A stretch of DNA of 39,794 bases from an uncultured Flavobacteriaceae bacterium (GCA_938011315.1 CALLUG010000040.1:1-39794), one strand, 5' to 3'; positions 17,550 through 25,601 are shown, numbered from the stretch's first letter. Made by a program: numbers and translations. The notes: generated by a model not told the origin, from the letters alone.

Positions 17550-17921
17550 ATGAAGCTTATTCAACGTGTTGGTTATTACTTAGGTGGTTTTTCTGTAGGA
17601 CTTATTGTTCTTGCTTTTTTTTTAAGTGGTAAAAAAACATCTTGTAGCTATGGACCAAATGCTAGAGTTCTTAAAAATATAAGCACAAAGACTCTAGTAT
17701 ATCCCGATAATATAACTAAACTCATAACAAAGCACCAGTTAGACTCTTTAGTCATCCCTAAAGTGCTAAACCATGGCAATGTTAATTTTTCTAAAAGCAA
17801 CACTAAATTAAAGCAGTGCAAACAATACGTAATCGAAGATGACCATAACGATAAGCACATTACACTAACCGTAGACAATTGCGAAAACAGAGCTATTATA
17901 AAGCAAGTTACAGTAAATTAG
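17550..17921 (+). CDS. DUF4258-type membrane-anchored small protein
   Basis: This 123-residue protein has one N-terminal membrane segment (about residues 8-26, LGGFSVGLIVLAFFLSGKK) followed by SCSYGPNARVLKNIS and a compact domain with two late Cys residues (KQCKQYVIED and VDNCENR). The pattern fits the flavobacterial DUF4258-like proteins that commonly follow alanine dehydrogenase. No catalytic motif is visible. It begins 30 bp after ald and is probably co-transcribed. Its stop faces the NUDIX gene with only 27 bp between. The function is unknown. Confidence 0.7.
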   Translation: MKLIQRVGYYLGGFSVGLIVLAFFLSGKKTSCSYGPNARVLKNISTKTLVYPDNITKLITKHQLDSLVIPKVLNHGNVNFSKSNTKLKQCKQYVIEDDHNDKHITLTVDNCENRAIIKQVTVN

Positions 17922-17948
17922 ATAAATTACAAGGGGATATCGCTTCTT

Positions 17949-18545
17949 TTAATCGGGTAAGTTATCGAATAATTGCTTAATATTAGCATACGATTTTTTT
18001 AAAGCTTTTTTGGTTTTCTTTTCGCCTAACCATTTTACTTTAGTAATGCCTTCTTTTTCTTGAGGTACTAATTTGCCTTTGTAACTTGTTTTCATTTCAT
18101 ACCAGTAAGTTACCTTTATTTTATGCTTACCGTTACGCTTAAAAATATGATACGTTACAGGCAAGGGCTTAACAATTTCTAAACCTTCAACCTTTGTTTC
18201 TTCTTCTACTTCTCTAATTGCAGTTTGTTCAATGCGCTCATTTCCTTCAATTTTTCCTTTAGGCAAATCCCATTTTTTATTTCTATAAATAAATAAAATT
18301 TTACCCTTATCATTATACACTTTACCGCCACCCGCATTTACAATAGGAAGTAATTTTAAAAACTTTTTTAAAAGTTTCTTTTCCTTTCTATGCACCAGCT
18401 TTACGCCTTTTGTGTCTTTTCTATCTAATAAGGATAATACCTCATAAATATCTACTTTCTTCAAAGAAAAATTTACGTAGCCATCGTCGTAGGTATTAAT
18501 AGTAGTTAATACTATAGGCTTGTCATTTACAAAAACTTGATACAT
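17949..18545 (-). CDS. NUDIX hydrolase
   Basis: A 198-residue protein with a complete NUDIX box (GKIEGNERIEQ...REVEEET, fitting GX5EX7REUXEE) at about residues 98-120. An N-terminal part of about 65 residues (MYQVFVNDKPIVL) precedes the NUDIX domain. The substrate, probably a nucleoside diphosphate derivative, cannot be predicted. It is divergent from pyrE and convergent with the DUF4258-type gene. NUDIX beside pyrE is a recurrent arrangement in Flavobacteriia. Confidence 0.87.
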   Translation of the reverse strand: MYQVFVNDKPIVLTTINTYDDGYVNFSLKKVDIYEVLSLLDRKDTKGVKLVHRKEKKLLKKFLKLLPIVNAGGGKVYNDKGKILFIYRNKKWDLPKGKIEGNERIEQTAIREVEEETKVEGLEIVKPLPVTYHIFKRNGKHKIKVTYWYEMKTSYKGKLVPQEKEGITKVKWLGEKKTKKALKKSYANIKQLFDNLPD

Positions 18546-18568
18546 CGCTTTTTTAGAAACATTTTATC

Positions 18569-18598
18569 TTGTAAAAATATTAATTTTATGTAGTTTTG
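18569..18598 (+). promoter_or_regulatory. Bacteroidota-type promoter of pyrE
   Basis: TTG at 18569-18571, a 19-nt spacer and TAGTTTTG at 18591-18598 match the Bacteroidota -33/-7 consensus (TTG-N19-TAnnTTTG). The -7 box ends only 5 nt before the pyrE ATG, so the transcript would be leaderless or nearly so. It is the most complete promoter seen in the window. Confidence 0.7.
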
Positions 18599-18603
18599 TT
18601 ACT

Positions 18604-19248
18604 ATGTTATTGAATAAAAATACTGCAAAAAAAACAGCCGAAGTTTTACTTCAAATTAATGCGATTAAGCTAAACCTTAAAACACCATTTACTTGGGCTT
18701 CTGGATGGAAATCTCCTATATATTGTGATAATAGAATTTTGCTATCTTTTCCTGCTATTCGCAACTACATAAAAGAGCAAATGGCAAATCAAGTTATAGC
18801 GCATTACAAAAAACCAGACGTTATTGCTGGAGTAGCTACTGGTGCTATTGGTATTGGCGCTTTAGTAGCAGATTACTTAAATTTACCTTTCGTTTATGTA
18901 AGACCAGAAGCCAAAAGCCATGGGCGTAAAAATAAAATTGAAGGATTATTAGAGCAAGGTCAAAACGTTGTTGTTATAGAAGATTTAATAAGCACTGGAA
19001 AAAGTAGCTTAAATGCCGTTAAAGCACTTAAAGACGCTGGAGCTAATGTTAAAGGCATGATGGCTATTTTCTCTTATGGCTTTGATATTGCAAATCAAAA
19101 TTTTAAAAAAGAAGCCCTTACACTAGTAACACTAAGCAACTACCAAAATTTGTTGGAACAAGCCTTAGACACCAACTATATTAACGAAACAGAATTAGAA
19201 ACTTTATCGCAATGGAATGCAAACCCAAGTAACTGGAGCGTTAATTAA
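18604..19248 (+). CDS. pyrE: Orotate phosphoribosyltransferase
   Basis: A 214-residue type I phosphoribosyltransferase of normal PyrE length. FTWASGWKSPIYCDNR contacts orotate, AGVATGAIGIGALVAD is the phosphate loop, and VVVIEDLISTGKSSLNAV is the PRPP-binding motif. It converts orotate and PRPP to orotidine monophosphate in pyrimidine synthesis. A full Bacteroidota promoter ends 5 nt before the ATG. The SRPBCC gene follows 18 bp later on the same strand, in a conserved pair. Confidence 0.95.
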   Translation: MLLNKNTAKKTAEVLLQINAIKLNLKTPFTWASGWKSPIYCDNRILLSFPAIRNYIKEQMANQVIAHYKKPDVIAGVATGAIGIGALVADYLNLPFVYVRPEAKSHGRKNKIEGLLEQGQNVVVIEDLISTGKSSLNAVKALKDAGANVKGMMAIFSYGFDIANQNFKKEALTLVTLSNYQNLLEQALDTNYINETELETLSQWNANPSNWSVN

Positions 19249-19266
19249 TATTTACTTTATAAATTT

Positions 19267-19662
19267 ATGATTTTAGAATCACCAAACGTTAGCCTTAACA
19301 AGTCTGCTCAAGATGTATTTCACTTCCTCTCTGATGTAAAAAATTTTGAACAACTAATGCCTGATAACATTAATAAATTTGAATTATTAACAGAAGACAG
19401 CTTTCTATTTGCACTAAAGGGGATGCCAGAAATTGCACTTCAAAAAAAAGAAGCCATTGCTTATACTAAAATTGTTCTAGGTGCTGCTGGCGGAAAGATA
19501 GACTTTATGTTAACAGCAAATATCTCAGAAATTGAAACCACCAAAACAAACGTACAACTAGTATTTTCTGGAGAGTTTAACACTATGATGAGTATGATGA
19601 TTAAAGCCCCTATTTCGAAATTTATAGAAACCCTATCTACGAACCTGAAGATTGTAAAATAG
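19267..19662 (+). CDS. SRPBCC-fold (START-like) protein
   Basis: The protein is 131 residues with the START/SRPBCC pattern: an N-terminal strand (VSLNKSAQDVFHFLSDVKNFEQLMP), central strands and a long C-terminal helix (MIKAPISKFIETLSTNLK). These proteins bind hydrophobic ligands in a deep pocket; the ligand here is unknown. It is the second gene of the pyrE transcription unit. Its stop codon abuts the stop of the convergent birA with no intergenic space, so no terminator fits between them. Confidence 0.82.
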   Translation: MILESPNVSLNKSAQDVFHFLSDVKNFEQLMPDNINKFELLTEDSFLFALKGMPEIALQKKEAIAYTKIVLGAAGGKIDFMLTANISEIETTKTNVQLVFSGEFNTMMSMMIKAPISKFIETLSTNLKIVK

Positions 19663-20394
19663 CTAATACAAAAGCTCTATAGCCTTTAAGTCATATGCCT
19701 TTGTAATATCATTTTCTAGCAATACCCTTAAAGTTCCATTATCATATACCCCCTGTATAATTCCTGAAAAAGTAGCTTTACTCCTATCCCTAAAGGTGGA
19801 TGCTTTACCTTTTCTATAGAGTTGTGCTTCATATTCATTTTTTAAAAATTGTAAGTTACCAGTCTCTAAAAAAGAAAAATAATAGCTTAAGTACTTTAAA
19901 ATATACGACAACACTTCGGTATGGTCAAAATTGTGCCCCGTTATTAATTTTAACGATGAAGCTCTAGGTAGTGTTTCAAAATTAGTTTGATTTATATTTA
20001 AACCTATCCCTATAATAGAGCTTTCAAGAGCGTTTATTTTAATTATATTCTCTATTAATATTCCGGCTATTTTTTTGTTTTCTGACAAAATGTCGTTAGG
20101 CCATTTAATATATAATTTAGGAATTTGAAGTTTTTTTAGTGCCGCAACAATAGCCAACGAAGTAACAATACTAATGTAAAAATGATACTTTATGTCTAAA
20201 TCAAACATAGTTTTGAAAATACTACACATAAGGTTTTTAGACCTTTCAGACTCCCAAACGTTTCCTCGTTGTCCTTTTCCTTTAGTTTGCTCTTTTGCGG
20301 TTACTACAAGGTAGTCTTGCACTTCACTGTTAGTACTTATTGTCTTTAAATAAGTGTTGGTAGAGTCAGTGGCATTAAGTTTGATGATATGCAT
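19663..20394 (-). CDS. birA: Biotin-[acetyl-CoA-carboxylase] ligase
   Basis: A 243-residue BirA catalytic core with the biotin/ATP motif GKGQRGNVWES (family GRGRxGxxW), LYIKWPNDI carrying the conserved Lys, and GIGLNIN. It lacks the N-terminal helix-turn-helix of the E. coli repressor, so it should be a ligase only. It attaches biotin to the carboxyl carrier protein; accB with its EAMKL site lies at 31564 in this window. It is divergent from rsfS. Confidence 0.93.
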   Translation of the reverse strand: MHIIKLNATDSTNTYLKTISTNSEVQDYLVVTAKEQTKGKGQRGNVWESERSKNLMCSIFKTMFDLDIKYHFYISIVTSLAIVAALKKLQIPKLYIKWPNDILSENKKIAGILIENIIKINALESSIIGIGLNINQTNFETLPRASSLKLITGHNFDHTEVLSYILKYLSYYFSFLETGNLQFLKNEYEAQLYRKGKASTFRDRSKATFSGIIQGVYDNGTLRVLLENDITKAYDLKAIELLY

Positions 20395-20490
20395 ATGTTA
20401 AAAAGCACTTAAATTATATATTTATTAAGACGAATTGCACAAGGTAAGAACTAAAAAAATAATAACTTCGCACAAAATTAAATTAATTTA

Positions 20491-20862
20491 ATGACGAAAG
20501 AAAATACCAGTGCCGACCATCTAATAACCGTAATCATAAATGGTATTGAAGATGTCAAAGGACAGCAAATTAATTTGCTAGACCTAAGAGGCATAGAAAA
20601 CACGGTATGCGACTATTTTATAATTTGCGAAGGGACTTCCAATACTCAGGTTAATGCCATTGTTAATGCGGTTCAAAAAAAAGTGAGTAAAGAAACCAAA
20701 GATAAACCCTGGCATGTTGAAGGTGCCGATAACGCGGAGTGGGTTTTAATGGATTATGTAAATGTCGTTGTACACGTATTTCAAAAACATATAAGAGACT
20801 ATTACGATATAGAGAGTCTGTGGGGAGATGCCGTAACAACAGAAATAAAAACCAATTATTAA
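20491..20862 (+). CDS. rsfS: Ribosome silencing factor
   Basis: A 123-residue RsfS (Iojap/YbeB) protein with the conserved NTVCDYFIICEGTSNTQV, KPWHVEGADNAEWVLMDY and VVHVFQKHIRDYYDIESLW. It binds uL14 on the large subunit and blocks subunit joining when nutrients are low. It lies 10 bp ahead of ftsH and is probably co-transcribed with it. Confidence 0.95.
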   Translation: MTKENTSADHLITVIINGIEDVKGQQINLLDLRGIENTVCDYFIICEGTSNTQVNAIVNAVQKKVSKETKDKPWHVEGADNAEWVLMDYVNVVVHVFQKHIRDYYDIESLWGDAVTTEIKTNY

Positions 20863-20872
20863 ATTTTAATTA

Positions 20873-22834
20873 ATGTCAAAGGATAAAAAAACAAACAAAA
20901 AAAAACCAAAAATAAATCTTTATTGGGTTTATGGTGCGGCTATTGCAGTATTTATAATTATTAATATTGTTGGTAGTGGTTTTGGAAAATCAAAAGGCTC
21001 TTCCTTATCTGCCAATCAGTTTTTTGAGTATGTAAGAAACGGTGATGTAAAAAAAGTAGACATCATAAACAGACGTATTGCAAAAGTATATTTAACAAAA
21101 GCTGCAGAATCTAAAGAAATCCATAAAAAAACAATTTCAAAATCTAATGTATTTTCAACTCAAAAAACACCAAACTATTCTTTTGAAATTGGAGATTTAC
21201 AAAATTTTGAAAATAAACTTGACAAATCTAGAGATAACCTATCTACACCTATAGAAATTACTAATAATACAGAGGAAAATCCTTGGGGCTTTCTTATTAA
21301 TTTGCTTCCATTTATACTCATTATAGGGTTTTGGATATTTATTATGCGTAGGATGTCTGGCGGCGCAGGAGGTGGTGCAGCAGGCGGGCAAATTTTTAAT
21401 ATTGGTAAATCTAAAGCTAAGCTATTTGATCAAAACACAGAGGTAAAAACAACATTTAAAGATGTTGCAGGTTTAGAAGGTGCAAAAGAAGAGGTACAAG
21501 AAATTGTAGATTTCCTTAAAAATCCAGAAAAATACACCTCCCTAGGAGGTAAAATACCAAAAGGTGCATTACTTGTAGGATCTCCAGGAACTGGTAAAAC
21601 ACTATTAGCAAAAGCTGTAGCTGGCGAGGCCAAAGTTCCTTTTTTCTCACTGTCTGGATCAGACTTTGTCGAAATGTTTGTTGGCGTAGGTGCCTCTAGG
21701 GTTCGTGATTTATTTAAACAAGCTAAAGAAAAATCACCTGCCATAATCTTTATAGATGAAATAGACGCTATAGGTCGCGCAAGAGGTAAAAACGCAATGT
21801 CAGGAAGTAATGACGAGCGTGAAAACACACTTAACCAACTCCTAACAGAAATGGATGGTTTTGGCACCAACACAAATGTTATTGTAATTGCAGCAACAAA
21901 TAGAGCCGACATTTTAGATAAAGCACTAATGCGTGCTGGGCGTTTTGACAGACAAATATTTGTAGACTTACCAGACGTTAGGGAGCGAAAAGAAATTTTT
22001 GAAGTACACCTAAGACCTTTAAAAAAAGAACAAGACTTAGATATCGACTTTTTGTCCAAACAAACCCCGGGGTTTTCCGGAGCAGATATCGCAAATGTTT
22101 GTAATGAAGCTGCGTTAATTGCAGCAAGAAATGGGAAAAAAGTAGTAGGTAAACAAGATTTTTTAGACGCTGTAGATAGAATTGTTGGTGGTTTAGAAAA
22201 GAAAAATAAAATTATTACCCCAGAAGAAAAAAGAGCAGTAGCTTTCCATGAAGCAGGACACGCCACAGTAAGTTGGATGCTGGAACACGCTGCGCCTCTA
22301 GTAAAGGTAACTATAGTCCCCAGAGGACAATCCTTAGGCGCCGCTTGGTATTTGCCAGAAGAACGCTTAATTGTACGCCCAGAACAAATGCTGGACGAAA
22401 TGTGTGCCGCACTAGGAGGACGTGCTGCTGAAAAAGTTATTTTCAACAAAATATCTACAGGAGCACTAAGCGATTTAGAAAAAGTAACAAAGCAAGCTAG
22501 AGCTATGGTAACCGTTTATGGGCTAAGCGACAAAATAGGAAACCTTACTTATTATGACTCTTCTGGACAAAATGAATATGGTTTTACAAAACCTTATAGT
22601 GAACAAACAGCCATACTTATAGATAAAGAAATTTCTAGTATTATTGAAAAGCAATACCAACGTGCTATCGATTTGTTAGAAAAGCATAAAGACAAACTCA
22701 CAGAACTTGCCGAAGTTTTATTACATAAAGAAGTTATTTTTAAAGACAACTTACAAGATATCTTTGGAGAACGTCCTTATAAAACAATAGAAAACAGTAA
22801 AACAAAAAATAATAACTCGCAAGAAGAAGAATAA
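20873..22834 (+). CDS. ftsH: ATP-dependent zinc metalloprotease FtsH
   Basis: A 653-residue membrane protease. Two membrane segments (about 14-34 and 139-158) flank a periplasmic part of about 100 residues. The AAA domain has Walker A GSPGTGKT (236-243), Walker B IIFIDEID (291-298) and the second region of homology around ATNRADILDKALMRAGRFDR. The zinc site is HEAGH (459-463). FtsH degrades damaged membrane proteins and short-lived regulators. The Walker A starts GS rather than the more usual GP. It forms an operon with rsfS and is followed by a perfect palindromic terminator. A prohibitin-like SPFH protein, a family that often modulates FtsH, is encoded elsewhere in the window (2145-2957). 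Confidence 0.97.
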   Translation: MSKDKKTNKKKPKINLYWVYGAAIAVFIIINIVGSGFGKSKGSSLSANQFFEYVRNGDVKKVDIINRRIAKVYLTKAAESKEIHKKTISKSNVFSTQKTPNYSFEIGDLQNFENKLDKSRDNLSTPIEITNNTEENPWGFLINLLPFILIIGFWIFIMRRMSGGAGGGAAGGQIFNIGKSKAKLFDQNTEVKTTFKDVAGLEGAKEEVQEIVDFLKNPEKYTSLGGKIPKGALLVGSPGTGKTLLAKAVAGEAKVPFFSLSGSDFVEMFVGVGASRVRDLFKQAKEKSPAIIFIDEIDAIGRARGKNAMSGSNDERENTLNQLLTEMDGFGTNTNVIVIAATNRADILDKALMRAGRFDRQIFVDLPDVRERKEIFEVHLRPLKKEQDLDIDFLSKQTPGFSGADIANVCNEAALIAARNGKKVVGKQDFLDAVDRIVGGLEKKNKIITPEEKRAVAFHEAGHATVSWMLEHAAPLVKVTIVPRGQSLGAAWYLPEERLIVRPEQMLDEMCAALGGRAAEKVIFNKISTGALSDLEKVTKQARAMVTVYGLSDKIGNLTYYDSSGQNEYGFTKPYSEQTAILIDKEISSIIEKQYQRAIDLLEKHKDKLTELAEVLLHKEVIFKDNLQDIFGERPYKTIENSKTKNNNSQEEE

Positions 22835-22843
22835 CTCATCGAT

Positions 22844-22879
22844 AAAACTTGGATTAATTTATAAATTAATCCAAGTTTT
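22844..22879 (+). terminator. Strong palindromic terminator after ftsH
   Basis: A perfect 36-bp palindrome: AAAACTTGGATTAATTTA (22844-22861) is the exact reverse complement of 22862-22879. It is followed by T and an AT-rich stretch. It begins 9 bp after the ftsH stop and separates rsfS-ftsH from the next operon; being symmetric it could also act on the other strand. Confidence 0.8.
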
Positions 22880-22881
22880 TA

Positions 22882-22889
22882 TATATTTG
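22882..22889 (+). promoter_or_regulatory. Candidate -7 box for the LUD-cdsA-psd operon
   Basis: TATATTTG matches TAnnTTTG and lies directly after the ftsH terminator, 41 nt ahead of the LUD gene start. No TTG lies at 19-nt spacing. Confidence 0.5.
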
Positions 22890-22930
22890 GGACTCACTAA
22901 AGCCCAAGTACTTAACAATAGTCTTTAATA

Positions 22931-23545
22931 ATGAGTTTTTTTCGTAAACTTTTTGGACATAAATCTAAAGTAGAAAAAATACCTACTCAAAACGACCACT
23001 GCTCTAAATATATGCCAGAGGTTAGCCTACCGTTGGACGAGTGCTTTACCATTAATTTTAAAACCAACGGAGGAAAATTTTTATACTGTGAAAACCTAGA
23101 TGAAATTCATCATAACCTTAACGCAATTATAAAAGAGAATAACTGGGATACCAAAAATGCCTTTATAACAGACAACCAATTGTCTGATAAATTTAAAACA
23201 TTCAATTTTTCAATTACCAAAGACACTCACAATAAAGATTATTTTTTTTCAACCTGTGAGCATTTAATTGCTAGTGATGGGTCTATATTAATATCCTCTA
23301 GGCAAATTGCCGAAAAAAAACTTAAAGAACTACCAAACAGTTTTGTTATTTTTGCCACAACAAGTCAGTTCGTAGACAACATAGGAGAAGGGCTGAAAAA
23401 AATTAAATTAAAAAACAAAAAAAAAATACCAACTAACATTACAACAATCAAACATTTTAAAACATACAATAAAGACGATAACGATTTTTTAAGTTATGGG
23501 AGCTGCTCTAAAAATTTATACCTACTCTTACTAGAAGATTTATAA
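22931..23545 (+). CDS. LUD-domain (LutC/YkgG-like) protein
   Basis: A 204-residue protein. The second half, with EHLIASDGSILISSRQIAEKK, VIFATTSQFV and the C-terminal DFLSYGSCSKNLYLLLLEDL, fits the LUD fold seen in LutB/LutC lactate-utilisation proteins. This stand-alone form lies upstream of cdsA in many Flavobacteriia, without lactate genes, so a role in lactate use is unlikely to be its main one. Its stop codon is directly followed by the cdsA start, so translation is probably coupled. The function is unresolved. Confidence 0.78.
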   Translation: MSFFRKLFGHKSKVEKIPTQNDHCSKYMPEVSLPLDECFTINFKTNGGKFLYCENLDEIHHNLNAIIKENNWDTKNAFITDNQLSDKFKTFNFSITKDTHNKDYFFSTCEHLIASDGSILISSRQIAEKKLKELPNSFVIFATTSQFVDNIGEGLKKIKLKNKKKIPTNITTIKHFKTYNKDDNDFLSYGSCSKNLYLLLLEDL

Positions 23546-24367
23546 ATGAAAGAATTAACCCTTAGAGCTTTTTCTGGCATTCTATATGCCGGCCTATTTT
23601 TATTAGCCCTACAACACCAGTACAGCCTAATTGCTTTATTTTTTGTTTTTGGTATAATTTGCTTAGCAGAGTTCAATAAACTTATTGGCTTAAAAGGCTA
23701 TTTATCTTATTTCATTTTTTCTGTATTATACTTATCTGTCTCCTATTGGCAGTTATTTTTACAGAATAACACAAATTTTATAGAGGGAATACAGATATTA
23801 CACGTGCTAACTATTTTTGTATTGCTATTTTTAATAAAAGATTTATTTTTTGAAAAAAAACTCCCCTTATTTATTACAAAACGTTACATAAACACTACGT
23901 TTTATTTAAGCAGTGCCTTTATATTTATTGTTCTCATAGCAGGATATTACAAACCATTTAACCCCAACATTCTTTTAGGAACATTTATATTAGTATGGGT
24001 AAACGATACCTTTGCATATTTAGTTGGAAAAAACTTTGGTAAACAAAAATTATTTCCAACCATTTCCCCCAAAAAAACAGTTGAAGGCTTCCTAGGAGGT
24101 GTCTTCTTTTGCTGTATTGCAAGTTATTTTATTGCTAAATTTACACTTACACTAAATTTTACGAGTTGGTTAATTTTAAGTATCATTGTGAGTGTTTTTG
24201 GCACTTTAGGCGATCTCATAGAATCTAAATATAAAAGGCAAGCTGGTGTAAAAGATAGCGGAGTTATTATGCCCGGTCATGGCGGATTACTAGATCGTTT
24301 GGATAGTATTATTTTTGCAGCTCCATTTATTTATTTATTTTTAAGAATTATAATCTATGTTTCATAA
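23546..24367 (+). CDS. cdsA: Phosphatidate cytidylyltransferase
   Basis: A 273-residue integral membrane protein with about seven hydrophobic segments. It carries the CdsA signature SPKKTVEGFLGG and the C-terminal motif GDLIESKYKRQAGVKDSG...PGHGGLLDRLDS. It makes CDP-diacylglycerol from phosphatidate and CTP, the precursor of phosphatidylserine and phosphatidylethanolamine. It overlaps psd by 11 bp, so the two steps of phospholipid synthesis are translationally coupled. Confidence 0.95.
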   Translation: MKELTLRAFSGILYAGLFLLALQHQYSLIALFFVFGIICLAEFNKLIGLKGYLSYFIFSVLYLSVSYWQLFLQNNTNFIEGIQILHVLTIFVLLFLIKDLFFEKKLPLFITKRYINTTFYLSSAFIFIVLIAGYYKPFNPNILLGTFILVWVNDTFAYLVGKNFGKQKLFPTISPKKTVEGFLGGVFFCCIASYFIAKFTLTLNFTSWLILSIIVSVFGTLGDLIESKYKRQAGVKDSGVIMPGHGGLLDRLDSIIFAAPFIYLFLRIIIYVS

Positions 24368-25007
24368 AGAAGGTTTTAAAATTATACTAATTGCTTTTGC
24401 AATTACTAGCATTTCTTTTTTGCTTATCGATAAGTATATTGGTCTATTTTGGCTTCAAAAATTGTTACAAATTAGTATTCTTATTTTTTTTATACTAATT
24501 CTGCAATTTTTCAGAAATCCTAAGCGCAATACAATAGCAAACCCAAACCATGTTTTATCGCCAGTAGATGGAAAAGTCGTTGTTATTGAAGAAGTTTTTG
24601 AAAAAGAATTCTTTAAGGATAAACGCATACAAATAAGCGTATTTATGTCGCCACTCAATGTACACGTTACACGCTACCCCATCGCAGGCAATGTAGCCTT
24701 TAGTAAGTATCACCCCGGGAAGTTTTTAGTTGCATGGCACCCAAAATCTAGTGAAGAAAACGAACGCACAACAGTAGTTATAAAAAACAACTCCTTTGGC
24801 GCTGTACTATACAGGCAAATTGCAGGCGCTTTAGCAAAACGTATCGTAAACTATGCCAAACAAGACCAAGAGGTAACCCAAGGCAGTGATTCGGGGTTTA
24901 TCAAATTTGGATCTAGAGTAGATTTATTTTTACCCTTAGATACTAATATAAAAGTAGTGTTAAACCAAAAAGTACGCGGTGGCGAAAGCGTTATTGCAGA
25001 GATATAA
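24357..25007 (+). CDS. psd: Phosphatidylserine decarboxylase
   Basis: A 216-residue protein of the short, membrane-anchored PSD class. Two hydrophobic helices occupy residues of about 8-45, followed by LSPVDGKVVVIEE, FMSPLNVHVTRYP and the self-cleavage region KFGSRVD, where the Ser after Gly should become the pyruvoyl group. It converts phosphatidylserine to phosphatidylethanolamine. It overlaps cdsA by 11 bp and precedes the acyl-CoA-binding protein gene by 5 bp. A phosphatidylserine synthase gene is not in this operon. Confidence 0.94.
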   Translation: MFHKEGFKIILIAFAITSISFLLIDKYIGLFWLQKLLQISILIFFILILQFFRNPKRNTIANPNHVLSPVDGKVVVIEEVFEKEFFKDKRIQISVFMSPLNVHVTRYPIAGNVAFSKYHPGKFLVAWHPKSSEENERTTVVIKNNSFGAVLYRQIAGALAKRIVNYAKQDQEVTQGSDSGFIKFGSRVDLFLPLDTNIKVVLNQKVRGGESVIAEI

Positions 25008-25012
25008 TTTTT

Positions 25013-25279
25013 ATGACTTCCGAAGAATTAGATATTGTATTTAAAGACGCTGTAGAGCGTGTCAATAAACATAAACAACCATTCCCTGCGGATATTTTAC
25101 TAAAGTTATACGCTTATTACAAAAAAGCAACTAACGATTACGGAAAGCCAAAAAGTAAAAAACCTATAATAAATGCATTTAAAACCAACGCTCTATTCCA
25201 AGCGCAAGATATTTCCGAAAACCAAGCTAAACAAGCTTATATCGATTTAGTAAATAATTATTTTTTGTATAGAAAATAA
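25013..25279 (+). CDS. Acyl-CoA-binding protein
   Basis: This 88-residue protein matches the four-helix ACBP fold, with DIVFKDAVERVNK, LLKLYAYYKKATNDYG and AKQAYIDLVNNYF. The family binds long-chain acyl-CoA esters and is best known from eukaryotes; it occurs in some Bacteroidota. The aromatic in the FKTNALFQAQ region is Phe where many members have Trp. It closes the cdsA-psd operon, which suggests that it supplies or buffers acyl-CoA for lipid work. No promoter separates it from psd. Confidence 0.88.
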   Translation: MTSEELDIVFKDAVERVNKHKQPFPADILLKLYAYYKKATNDYGKPKSKKPIINAFKTNALFQAQDISENQAKQAYIDLVNNYFLYRK

Positions 25280-25284
25280 TGTAA

Positions 25285-25340
25285 CCTTGAAAACGACTGC
25301 ACTAGTATCATTTTAGGAACTAAAAAATTCAAGGATACTA
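25285..25340 (+). other. Interleaved complementary segments, possible H-type pseudoknot
   Basis: CCTTGAA (25285-25291) pairs with TTCAAGG (25328-25334), and TAGTATC (25303-25309) pairs with GATACTA (25334-25340). The order 1-2-1'-2' is that of a pseudoknot, and the two right arms share one G. A chance arrangement is possible. Confidence 0.35.
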
Positions 25341-25563
25341 ATGACAACTTTTACTATGCTTTTCATTACAGTCTGTATAATAATGAAATAACACAACTGA
25401 TACTACTTTACAATTACTCCACCACAACAACTCTACACAAAAAAGTGCAACGACTAATCAATTAAACCCCACAAAAAAAGATAGCAACGTTCAATTGTTT
25501 TCAGGTTGAAAATTATAAATTAAAAACAATACAAAACATTATTAAGCTATCATTTTAGTTCGC

Positions 25564-25598
25564 CTATACTTTCCTATTTTTGTAGTCTTAAAGTATAG
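25564..25598. promoter_or_regulatory. ugd promoter -7 box inside a 9-bp palindrome (candidate operator)
   Basis: CTATACTTT (25564-25572) and its exact complement AAAGTATAG (25590-25598) flank TATTTTTG (25575-25582), a match to TAnnTTTG. Most of the palindrome would lie at or upstream of the transcript start, so it is better explained as a repressor site than as an RNA hairpin. The ugd ATG lies 3 bp after the right arm. Confidence 0.5.
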
Positions 25599-25601
25599 TA
25601 C

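Larger units (their letters stand above)
25280..25601. other. 322-bp intergenic region with interleaved repeats and the ugd promoter
   Basis: No substantial gene is present. It holds a pseudoknot-capable pair of interleaved complementary segments (25285-25340), a 16-codon hydrophobic ORF directly after it (25341-25391, starting MTTFTMLFITV), and the ugd -7 box framed by a 9-bp inverted repeat (25564-25598). The middle part shows nothing recognisable. Confidence 0.55.

Noticed and set aside
21430-22449. 339-codon minus-strand ORF inside ftsH
   Set aside because: It is a long antisense frame over the conserved AAA and protease domains of ftsH; its Ser/Ala/Lys-rich composition is that of a complement translation and it has no domain of its own.
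25285-25360. Minus-strand 17-codon amphipathic ORF (MKSIVKVVISILEFFSS) opposite the pseudoknot segment
   Set aside because: It resembles small membrane-active peptides in composition, but it is too short, overlaps the repeat arms and has no promoter or conservation evidence.
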